This document shows positions 1 through 5,656 of a stretch of DNA of 5,656 nt, in pieces (positions within the stretch are counted from its first letter, which is position 1; the number at the start of each line of letters is the position of its first letter). The notes beneath the pieces were generated by a model that worked only from the letters and a program-made list of their open reading frames with translations, was not told the origin of the DNA and did no database searches. The stretch covers positions 1 to 5,656 of the forward strand of contig JADFHU010000415.1 in assembly GCA_022567055.1 (NCBI GenBank). Reading direction: 5' to 3'. The position numbers were made by a program, and so were the translations under genes. The stretch is from Planctomycetota bacterium (GTDB taxonomy: Bacteria > Planctomycetota > Phycisphaerae > Sedimentisphaerales > Anaerobacaceae).

Positions 1-1923
1 ATAGCGTTGGCTGGCGATTAGGGTTTCACCGGCCACGGGGGTCACAATCACCAGCTTGGGCAACTCTTCAGACGCCTTCAATGAACCCACTGCCCGGTAC
101 ACCGCCACACCGAATGGCTCCAGCCGCAGAGGCAGTCGCCCCTTCTCATCGGCTTCGACGGTCTCCATAGGTCGCAAGGGTTGACTGAAGATGAGGTCAA
201 ACGCGCCCCCGGGACAAAAGGTCGGGACAAGCGCCTCTGTAGACCGGCCTCCGCCGCTGTTGTTGAAGGCGACGACATATTCCACCTTGTCCTTGGCATC
301 GATCCTGGAGAAGGCATAGAGACCCGGCCCTTCGGAACTGAAACGATGAAACTGAGCGCCTCGCCGTAGACCGGCATGTTTGCGGTAGACCTTGGCCAGA
401 CGTTGAAGCGCCCGGTAGAGGGGATGGGACGGATCGAAATTCAACTCGGCCGTGCTGCGGTGCGTCCCGATGAGGCGATTGTCATTGTAGACCGCCACCT
501 GGCTGGCGAACATGTCCTCGCGCGCGTCCTTGTCCCCGCCATCGCCGGTAAAGCCCTGCTCGTCGCCGTAGTAGATCACGGGTGTGCCCCGGGCGAAAAA
601 CATCAGGGCATGGGCCAGGATCGAGCGGGCGACGATTTCCTCGTCCGAGGCGTCGGGGTTGTCTTGTAGAAGGAAACGGCCGAAACGCCCCATGTCATGG
701 TTCCCCAGGAAGGTGGGCAGGGAATAGACATCGCTGTCGGCATCCGTGTAATAGTCGTCCGACTCAAACAAGGCTCGAAGCTGATCGGCAGATCCGCTCC
801 TCGAGGCGAAGCTCCGCGCAGCTTTTTGAAAGCCAAAATCTAAGACGCTCTGCAGCTTTCCCTCTGTCGTGAAGTAACTGAGCACTTCGGGTCGCCGGTC
901 CGCCACCTCACCGAAGGCAATGAAATGCTCAATGCCCTTCTCTTTGGCCGCCTTCCACATGGCCGGGGCGAAGGCCTGCCAAAACTCGACATTGACGTGG
1001 CGCGTCGTGTCGATGCGGAAACCGTCCACGTGATACGCTTCGATCCAGTGGCGATAGATGGCGATCATGCCCTGCACCACCTCGGGTCGCTCCGTGAATA
1101 GGTCATCGAGTCCGAAGAAATCTCCATAGAGCGAACTCTCATCGGCAAAGCGGGAGTCGCCGCGGTTGTGATAGTACTGGGGCTCATTCAACCAGGCCGG
1201 ATGCTTGGCGTCCCTGTCCTCGGGCAGGACGATGGGTTGATAGGGGAAGCCCTCGTCCGTCATGCGTGGGAATGGTCTCTGAGTACGGCCATCATAGGCA
1301 ACGGCCGCGTCGTCAAAAGGCTCTCCCTGGCCGTCGCGATAGGGCATGAGGGATTTGGAGACGTACCCTCCCCTGCGCTCGTAGTTCCGCTGCGGCCAAG
1401 GCCTCAGACGGATCACATCGGCCGTGTGATTGGTGACGATATCGAGGTAGACCTTCATGTCCCGCGCATGGGCTTGGCTGACCAGTTCGCGGAATTCATC
1501 ATTCGTGCCCAGGTGCGGATCCACCTGGAGGAAATTCAGGATCCAGTAACCGTGGTAGGCTGCCGAGTGACCGTAGAGGCTAGAGCGATCGGGTTGCACG
1601 GTTTGGTTCTTGAAGATCGGTGCCAGCCAGATGGCCGTGACACCGAGATCCTGCAGATAGGGCAGGGCCATCATGACGCCGCGTAAATCGCCGCCATGAT
1701 AGTAGCCCTTGTGGGTGGGCAGGTAGCCATGTCTCATGACATCTTCTCGGGCAAAGCCTTGGCGCTCATCGCCGCCAAAGTTGTTGGTAGGGTCTCCATC
1801 CAGGAAGCGGTCGGGCATGATGAAGTAGATGATCTCGTCTTCGGGTGGACGATGGATGGAAGCGGTGACAAGGGTGGGAGCCGCCAGAAGTGTCGCTGTT
1901 ATTAATAGGCATAAGGAGGTCAT
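1..1923 (-). CDS. Exported alpha-amylase family (GH13) glycoside hydrolase, C-terminus cut by window edge
   Basis: The minus-strand frame stays open for 641 codons from the ATG at 1923 to base 1, so the C-terminus is missing. Residues 2-21 are hydrophobic and end in VTA-S, which looks like a Sec signal peptide. The (beta/alpha)8 domain starts near residue 28 (EIIYFIMPDRF). All GH13 motifs are present: region I DIVTNH (161-166), region II GFRIDTTRH (301-309, nucleophile D305), region III FGEV (acid/base E339) and region IV GNHD (407-410, D410). The stretch 167-270, between regions I and II, fits a long domain B. A C-terminal beta domain follows from about 520, and residues 623-641 (KLVIVTPVAGETL) look like the start of an Ig-like module. 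By family, it should cleave or transfer alpha-glucans in the periplasm or outside the cell; the exact specificity (alpha-amylase, cyclomaltodextrinase or neopullulanase) is not readable. The start is uncertain: 1923 has a GAGG Shine-Dalgarno but gives an uncharged signal n-region. An in-frame ATG at 1983 adds 20 residues rich in Lys and Arg but has a weaker ribosome site. The GH13 assignment is very secure. Confidence 0.95.
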   Translation of the reverse strand, partial: MTSLCLLITATLLAAPTLVTASIHRPPEDEIIYFIMPDRFLDGDPTNNFGGDERQGFAREDVMRHGYLPTHKGYYHGGDLRGVMMALPYLQDLGVTAIWLAPIFKNQTVQPDRSSLYGHSAAYHGYWILNFLQVDPHLGTNDEFRELVSQAHARDMKVYLDIVTNHTADVIRLRPWPQRNYERRGGYVSKSLMPYRDGQGEPFDDAAVAYDGRTQRPFPRMTDEGFPYQPIVLPEDRDAKHPAWLNEPQYYHNRGDSRFADESSLYGDFFGLDDLFTERPEVVQGMIAIYRHWIEAYHVDGFRIDTTRHVNVEFWQAFAPAMWKAAKEKGIEHFIAFGEVADRRPEVLSYFTTEGKLQSVLDFGFQKAARSFASRSGSADQLRALFESDDYYTDADSDVYSLPTFLGNHDMGRFGRFLLQDNPDASDEEIVARSILAHALMFFARGTPVIYYGDEQGFTGDGGDKDAREDMFASQVAVYNDNRLIGTHRSTAELNFDPSHPLYRALQRLAKVYRKHAGLRRGAQFHRFSSEGPGLYAFSRIDAKDKVEYVVAFNNSGGGRSTEALVPTFCPGGAFDLIFSQPLRPMETVEADEKGRLPLRLEPFGVAVYRAVGSLKASEELPKLVIVTPVAGETLIASQRY

Positions 1924-1929
1924 GGTTAT

Positions 1930-1933
1930 CCTC
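1930..1933 (-). promoter_or_regulatory. Shine-Dalgarno (GAGG) for the GH13 gene, supporting the start at 1923
   Basis: GAGG lies six bases upstream of the ATG at 1923 on the minus strand. It is the main argument for that start over the in-frame ATG at 1983, which is preceded only by GAGA. The first codons after the ATG read ACCTCCTTA, so CCTC could pair with this GAGG and partly hide it. Confidence 0.5.
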
Positions 1934-2030
1934 AACGAAGAAACTGAAACCCGAAAGATGCGTTTGTTGAATTTCAGCTTCATCAAAGTTCTCGTTGCAC
2001 TCAGACCTGTCGCTACACGGGTAAATGTCT

Positions 2031-2058
2031 AGTGTATCCAGTATCAATTCCGCGGCAA
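2031..2058 (-). promoter_or_regulatory. Candidate sigma70-type promoter for the GH13 gene
   Basis: On the minus strand, TTGCCG (2058-2053, 4 of 6 matches to the -35 consensus) is followed after 16 bases by TACACT (2036-2031, 4 of 6 matches to the -10 consensus). Transcription would begin near 2024, leaving a leader of about 40 bases to the ATG at 1983 or 100 bases to the ATG at 1923. The -35 box lies inside a perfect inverted repeat, which would suit control by a repressor. This was read by eye only. Confidence 0.35.
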
Positions 2059-2068
2059 GCCTTGCCGC
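2052..2068. promoter_or_regulatory. Perfect 17-bp inverted repeat, candidate operator
   Basis: GCGGCAAG and CTTGCCGC are exact reverse complements separated by a single C. A one-base loop cannot form a stable RNA hairpin, so a site for a dimeric DNA-binding protein is more likely than a terminator. It covers the candidate -35 box of the GH13 gene and lies about 150 bases upstream of the divergent membrane-protein gene. The regulator is not in the window. Odd symmetry with a central C is not the usual LacI-family form, so I do not name a family. Confidence 0.4.
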
Positions 2069-2110
2069 TGAACGGCGCGGGGGATTGGCGCGCACCTCGC
2101 AATAATCCCC

Positions 2111-2139
2111 TGTGCACATACGCCCGCAAATCATACAAT
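2111..2139 (+). promoter_or_regulatory. Candidate promoter for the fused membrane-protein gene
   Basis: TACAAT at 2134-2139 matches the -10 consensus at 5 of 6 positions. The hexamer 17 bases upstream, TGTGCA at 2111-2116, is a poor -35 box (3 of 6) and is part of the palindrome TGTGCACA (2111-2118). Transcription from here would start near 2146 and place the 8-bp tandem repeats in the untranslated leader of the gene at 2215. Confidence 0.3.
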
Positions 2140-2162
2140 CTAGCAACGGACAATGACGGACC

Positions 2163-2202
2163 CACTGACCCAATGACCTACTGACCTACTGACCTAACAA
2201 CC
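2163..2202 (+). repeat. Five-unit 8-bp tandem repeat in the leader of the membrane-protein gene
   Basis: The units read CACTGACC, CAATGACC, TACTGACC, TACTGACC and TAACAACC. Units three and four are identical, the first two differ from them by one or two bases, and the last is more degenerate. The array abuts the AGGAG ribosome site. It is outside any coding region, so a change in copy number would alter leader or promoter-to-start spacing and not a reading frame. Confidence 0.75.
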
Positions 2203-2207
2203 AGGAG
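2203..2207 (+). promoter_or_regulatory. Shine-Dalgarno (AGGAG) for the membrane-protein gene
   Basis: AGGAG stands seven bases before the ATG at 2215, an ideal spacing, and fixes that start. It follows directly on the last unit of the 8-bp tandem repeat. Confidence 0.8.
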
Positions 2208-2214
2208 TCTCATC

Positions 2215-4062
2215 ATGCTCTTCAAAAAAATACGAAAGATCGTCGCGGTGCTCCGGGGACAGGTCTCTCCGGCGCTGGCCGGTTTGGCGGTGGGCTTGGG
2301 GTTCTGGTTCGGCCTGATGCCCGGGTTTTACGGTATCCATGCCTGCCTGCTGGTCCTCCTGGTCCTGCTCAACCTGCCCATCGGCATGTTCATTCTGTCT
2401 GTTGGCATCGGCAAGGCTGCCTCGCTGGCCGCTGCGCCGCTGCTCTACCATCTGGGGCTAAAGGTGATTGAACACGCGGAGTGGCTGCTGGACATTAACC
2501 GGCTCATTCCCGTGGTGGCCATTACCGATTTCAGTCGGCCGGCCCTGGTCGGCGCTCTATTACTGGGACCGGTGGGCGGGCTGGTGTTAGGGTCTGCGAT
2601 GGGTTTTTCCGTGCTGGGCTTTCGGAAGACCTGGCTCAAGCTGCAGGGCAAATCTGAGAAATTCGAGGCCTGGCAAAACCAGGGCTGGGTCCGGCTTCTC
2701 GACCGCATCGTGGTGGGCAAACGAAGTAAGGATGCGGCGGCAGCATTGGCGGCAAAGACCAAGCCCCTACGGACCGGTGGCGTCATCCTGGCGGTGATCC
2801 TGCTGCTCTGCTTTGGGCTGGGCGCGACTGTCCTGAAGGACGCGATCCGCACCAAAGCGGCGGACCGACTGACCCGGGTCAATGGGGCCACGGTGGACCT
2901 GGAGGCATTGAGTCTCTCGCCCCTGACGGGCAAGGTAAACCTAAAGGGACTTGCCCTGACCGACGCCGACAACCTGCTACAGAACAAGCTACAGATCGCG
3001 GAGCTAAGCTCGCAGGCCAATGTCTATCAGATGTCCCTGGGCAAGCTGGTGATGGAGGAGGTCCGCGTTTCGGGCCTGCGATTCGACCAGCCCCGACAGT
3101 CACCCGGTACGCTCGTCGCCAAGCCGGATTCGCAGGGTGGTGAGTCGGAAGGCGCTGCCGCGGGGACGGGGGTCGCGGTCCATGCCAATGATCTCGACAA
3201 GCTGGAGGGCTACTTCGAAAACGCCAAGAAGATCAAGGCCTGGATCGAGAAGATCCGCCCCTGGTTGCCCGACAGCCAGGAGAAGAAGGCACTGCCGCCT
3301 GGGGGGCCGGATTCCTACCTGGGCTACTTGAAGGCCCGCGTGAACACGCTGCCCAAGGTGCGACTGCTGGCGAAGCGGGTCCTGCTCGACCAGGTGCCAT
3401 TGAACGATTCGCAGTTTGGTCTCAGTGACATGAGATTCACTAATCTGAATGACGCACCCATGGCGGCCAAGCTGCCCATCGAGTTTGAGTTGGCATCCCA
3501 GCAGGGACCGAGGCTCCAAGTGACGCTGCACTTCGAGGAGGAAGAGACCGCCGGGAGGGTGACGGGAGTATTCACGGCGATCGATCTGGCCAAGCTGCAA
3601 CAGGGCCTCAAGTCGGATAACGACCTGACCTTTCAGCAGGGGAAGGCCTCCGGCACGATCACGGGCTTTCTCAATCGAGAGCGCGTCGATCTGACGATTG
3701 ACACGACACTCTCGGGTCTGCAGGCTAGCACGGGCAGACGAGGGTTCCTGGGTCTCGATGCCAAGACCGCCAACGACCTCTTCGAGCAGATCGACGATCT
3801 GGAACTCAGCCTACGCCTGGTCGGCCCAATGACCGCCCCCCGCTTGGTATTCGACAGCAAGGCCCTCCAGGAGACCTTGCAGGCCAAGCTCGTGGACCTG
3901 GGCAAACAAAAGGCCGCGGATGAACTCAAACGCGTGATCGACAAGCATCTCGGCGACGAGGTCCCCGAAGAGATCAAGGCGATCATCGACACGGACAAGC
4001 TGGGGGACAAGCTACAGAAGGGTCTCAAGGGACTCTTTGGCGGGCGCAAGAAAAAGGAGTGA
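2215..4062 (+). CDS. Fused inner-membrane/AsmA-like envelope protein (TIGR03546-like plus TIGR03545-like)
   Basis: This 615-residue protein has two parts. Residues 1-140 carry hydrophobic segments at about 18-38, 42-82 (probably two helices) and 108-134, and resemble the small membrane family TIGR03546, which is close to DUF2062. A basic stretch (137-186) probably faces the cytoplasm, and a further membrane helix follows at about 188-207. The rest (208-615) should be periplasmic. Residues 221-250 (motif LSLSPLTGKVNLKGL) and 281-300 (VSGLRF, then GTL) look like the start of an AsmA-like beta-repeat fold of the TIGR03545/DUF748 kind. A helical, charged stretch with KKIKAWIEKIRPWL lies at 338-350, more beta-rich sequence spans about 380-545, and amphipathic helices end in GGRKKKE. 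From memory, members of the two families are usually encoded by adjacent genes in bacteria with an outer membrane; here they form one open frame. The function is unknown. A role in moving lipids or maintaining the envelope is inferred only from AsmA-like resemblance. No catalytic motif is visible. The gene appears monocistronic and is divergent from the GH13 gene. Confidence 0.85.
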   Translation: MLFKKIRKIVAVLRGQVSPALAGLAVGLGFWFGLMPGFYGIHACLLVLLVLLNLPIGMFILSVGIGKAASLAAAPLLYHLGLKVIEHAEWLLDINRLIPVVAITDFSRPALVGALLLGPVGGLVLGSAMGFSVLGFRKTWLKLQGKSEKFEAWQNQGWVRLLDRIVVGKRSKDAAAALAAKTKPLRTGGVILAVILLLCFGLGATVLKDAIRTKAADRLTRVNGATVDLEALSLSPLTGKVNLKGLALTDADNLLQNKLQIAELSSQANVYQMSLGKLVMEEVRVSGLRFDQPRQSPGTLVAKPDSQGGESEGAAAGTGVAVHANDLDKLEGYFENAKKIKAWIEKIRPWLPDSQEKKALPPGGPDSYLGYLKARVNTLPKVRLLAKRVLLDQVPLNDSQFGLSDMRFTNLNDAPMAAKLPIEFELASQQGPRLQVTLHFEEEETAGRVTGVFTAIDLAKLQQGLKSDNDLTFQQGKASGTITGFLNRERVDLTIDTTLSGLQASTGRRGFLGLDAKTANDLFEQIDDLELSLRLVGPMTAPRLVFDSKALQETLQAKLVDLGKQKAADELKRVIDKHLGDEVPEEIKAIIDTDKLGDKLQKGLKGLFGGRKKKE

Positions 4063-4103
4063 TCGTTCCATCCACCCTTTCAGACCGTGCCTAAAACCCT
4101 CCG

Positions 4104-4138
4104 ACAAAAACAAGGCCCGAATCAACCAATTCGGGCCT
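4104..4138 (-). terminator. Rho-independent terminator of clpC, possibly bidirectional
   Basis: AGGCCCGAAT (4113-4122) and ATTCGGGCCT (4129-4138) form a perfect 10-bp stem with a 6-base loop. Read on the minus strand, the stem is followed by TGTTTTTGT (4112-4104), a proper U-tract, 30 bases after the clpC stop codon. On the plus strand the stem lies about 50 bases after the membrane-protein stop but is followed by CATGACTTGTTG, with no clean T-run, so termination of that gene here would be weaker. Confidence 0.85.
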
Positions 4139-4167
4139 CATGACTTGTTGTCCGGTTGCCACAGAGT

Positions 4168-5656
4168 CTACTGGGCACCCGCTACCGGGGCTTCGGCTTC
4201 TTCTTCTTCGGGCTTGTCGAGTTGCTCGCCGTCAAACTTGAGGCTGTCCTCATCCTTTACGTCGATCTTGATGAAGTTCTTATCTTTGAAGTCTCCGGCC
4301 AGGAAGGACTCGGAGAGCGGGTCTTCGATGTAGTTCTCGATGGCCCTGCGCAGGGGTCGGGCCCCGAACTCGGGGTTGTAGCCCTTGTCGATGAGAAACT
4401 CCTTGGCCTGATCCGTGAGTTCCAGATGCAGACCGTGCTCCGTGAGTCGTTTGAAGACCTTAGCCAGTTCAAACTCGACAATGTTGGTCAGGTTCTCGCG
4501 GGTCAAGGGCCGAAAGACGATGGTCTCGTCCAGCCGATTGATAAACTCGGGTCGGAAGTGACGTTCTACTTCCTTATGCAAAACCTCCTTCATCCTGTCA
4601 AAGTCGGACTCGGGACCCTTCTTGCCGAATCCGAAACCGCCCTGATTCTTGATCAGCTCGGCACCGATGTTACTGGTCATGATGAGGATGACATTCTTAA
4701 AATCGATGCTGCGACCGAAACTGTCGGTCAGGTGGCCTTCGTCCATGATCTGCAGGAGCATATTGTAGATATCGGGATGCGCCTTTTCGATTTCGTCCAG
4801 CAGCACCACCGCGTAGGGACGACGGCGAATCCGCTCGGTGAGTTGCCCGCCCTCTTCGTAACCCACGTATCCGGGAGGCGCTCCCACCAGCCGGCTGACG
4901 TTGTGCTTCTCCATAAACTCACTCATGTCGATCCGCACAATGGCATTTTTGTCACTAAACAGGAACTCCGCCAAGGCCTTGGCCAATAGGGTCTTGCCGA
5001 CGCCGCTGGGACCGAGAAAGATGAAGCAGCCCATGGGACGATTCGGATCCTTCATGCCGCTACGACTGCGACGCACGGCCTTGGACACGGCGTGAATCGC
5101 CTCATCCTGTGACACGACCGTTTTGTGCAATTCCGACTCCAATTCCAGCAGGCGCTGGGTCTCTTTCTTCTCCAGGCGTGTCAAGGGCACGCCGGTCATA
5201 TTGCTGACCACTTCGGCGATGATCTCTACGTCGACGACGCCGGTGGATTCTCGATTTTCTGCATACCACTTCTTGTGCAGCTCATTCTTTTCTTCCGAGA
5301 GCTGCTGAGCCTCATCCCGCAGAGACGCGGCCCGCTCGTAGTCCGCGTTGCGAACGGCTTCATCTTTTTCCCGCTGCAGCTTCTCGACCTTTCCCTCGAT
5401 CTTGGTCAAGTCCGGGGGAGGCGTCATGTTCTTGAGCCGCACCCGCGCCCCGGCCTCGTCGACGACATCGATAGCCTTGTCGGGAAGGCACCGGCCGGCA
5501 ATGTAGCGCGTCGACAACTCGACGGCCTGGAACAGGGCGTCCTCGGTGAAGGTCACGCGATGATGGGCCTCGTAGCGATCCTGCAGGCCGCGGAGGATGT
5601 CCAAGGCTTCCTCTTTCGAGGGGGGTTCGACAATGATGGTCTGGAAGCGCCTCTCC
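4168..5656 (-). CDS. clpC: ClpC-type AAA+ protease unfoldase, N-terminus cut by window edge
   Basis: The minus-strand frame is open from the right edge to a TAG at 4170-4168 and gives the last 495 residues of a protein normally about 810-850 long. The start codon lies outside the window. Numbering from the first visible residue: the end of the first AAA+ domain with CLPDKAIDVVDE (56-67), and a UVR-type helical linker at about 88-120 (REKDEAVRNADYERAASLRDE), which marks ClpC rather than ClpB or ClpA. The second AAA+ domain follows, with Walker A GPSGVGKT (215-222), pore loop GYVGYEEGG (262-270), Walker B VVLLDE (283-288), sensor 1 TSN (327-329), arginine finger in FRPEFINR (R374) and sensor 2 GARPLRR (431-437). 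GGFGFG (339-344) sits where the ClpP-docking loop is expected. The tail is acidic (PEEEEAEAP). By family, hexamers use ATP to unfold proteins and feed them to ClpP in the cytoplasm. No clpP or mcsAB/ctsR genes are visible. All D2 residues needed for activity are intact. Confidence 0.97.
   Translation of the reverse strand, partial: ERRFQTIIVEPPSKEEALDILRGLQDRYEAHHRVTFTEDALFQAVELSTRYIAGRCLPDKAIDVVDEAGARVRLKNMTPPPDLTKIEGKVEKLQREKDEAVRNADYERAASLRDEAQQLSEEKNELHKKWYAENRESTGVVDVEIIAEVVSNMTGVPLTRLEKKETQRLLELESELHKTVVSQDEAIHAVSKAVRRSRSGMKDPNRPMGCFIFLGPSGVGKTLLAKALAEFLFSDKNAIVRIDMSEFMEKHNVSRLVGAPPGYVGYEEGGQLTERIRRRPYAVVLLDEIEKAHPDIYNMLLQIMDEGHLTDSFGRSIDFKNVILIMTSNIGAELIKNQGGFGFGKKGPESDFDRMKEVLHKEVERHFRPEFINRLDETIVFRPLTRENLTNIVEFELAKVFKRLTEHGLHLELTDQAKEFLIDKGYNPEFGARPLRRAIENYIEDPLSESFLAGDFKDKNFIKIDVKDEDSLKFDGEQLDKPEEEEAEAPVAGAQ

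Noticed and set aside
1168..1686. A 172-codon open frame on the plus strand
   Set aside because: It is antisense to the catalytic core of the GH13 gene and shows no domain or ribosome site of its own.
1908..1923. A possible lipoprotein signal at the Cys near the GH13 N-terminus
   Set aside because: The residue before the Cys is Leu, not Gly, Ala or Ser, and the Cys precedes the hydrophobic core, so the lipobox rule is not met.
1912..2032. TAAGGAGGT (1912-1920) before an ATG at 1922 on the plus strand, opening a 36-codon frame
   Set aside because: The Shine-Dalgarno match is striking, but it is only one base from the ATG, too close to work. The match is the complement of GH13 codons 2-4. The short frame is antisense to the GH13 leader and has no other support.
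1766..2173. A 135-codon minus-strand frame across the GH13 start
   Set aside because: It overlaps the GH13 signal-peptide region out of frame, would span the candidate promoter and palindrome, and encodes low-complexity Arg/His/Pro-rich sequence typical of a shadow frame.
2445..3020. A 191-codon minus-strand frame inside the membrane-protein gene
   Set aside because: It is antisense to a clear membrane and AsmA-like coding frame; its Ser/Arg-rich product is a typical shadow. The same applies to the minus-strand frames at 3100-3600 and 3633-4049.
4113..4138. The hairpin between the convergent genes as a mobile-element end or attachment site
   Set aside because: It has a U-tract on the clpC side and correct placement after the stop codon, which a terminator fully explains. 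No second copy is seen in the window.
4156..4989. A 277-codon open frame on the plus strand
   Set aside because: It is antisense to clpC, whose motifs are unambiguous on the minus strand. The encoded protein has no recognisable family, and a long antisense frame is expected in GC-rich coding DNA.

Overview
The window is a bacterial chromosomal segment with moderately high GC content by eye. It holds three protein genes, two of them cut by the window edges. I see no tRNA, rRNA, CRISPR array, insertion sequence or phage gene. The fused membrane protein has an AsmA-like C-terminal half, and the family it resembles is, as I recall, confined to bacteria with an outer membrane. With the UVR-containing ClpC unfoldase, this suggests a diderm lineage that carries ClpC, such as the Planctomycetes-Verrucomicrobia-Lentisphaerae group or a similar phylum. 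The taxonomic guess is weak.

Layout: (1) Positions 1-1923, minus strand: an exported glycoside hydrolase family 13 (alpha-amylase type) enzyme with all four conserved motifs. Its C-terminus runs off the left edge, perhaps into an accessory beta-sandwich domain. (2) Positions 1924-2214: a divergent intergenic region with candidate promoters for both flanking genes, a perfect 8+1+8 inverted repeat over the candidate amylase -35 box, and five 8-bp tandem units just before a good Shine-Dalgarno. (3) Positions 2215-4062, plus strand: a 615-residue membrane protein that reads as a fusion of two uncharacterised families usually encoded by adjacent genes (TIGR03546-like, then TIGR03545-like). (4) Positions 4063-4167: a convergent intergenic region with a strong hairpin whose U-tract serves the minus strand. 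(5) Positions 4168-5656, minus strand: the C-terminal 495 residues of ClpC, with its N-terminus off the right edge.

The three genes do not form one pathway. The amylase and the membrane protein are divergent and could share a control region. The membrane protein and clpC converge and only share a terminator region. The least ordinary item is the fused membrane protein. It is a candidate single-chain version of a conserved two-gene envelope module of unknown function, possibly related to AsmA/TamB-type lipid handling. Nothing here is clear evidence of a wholly new system.
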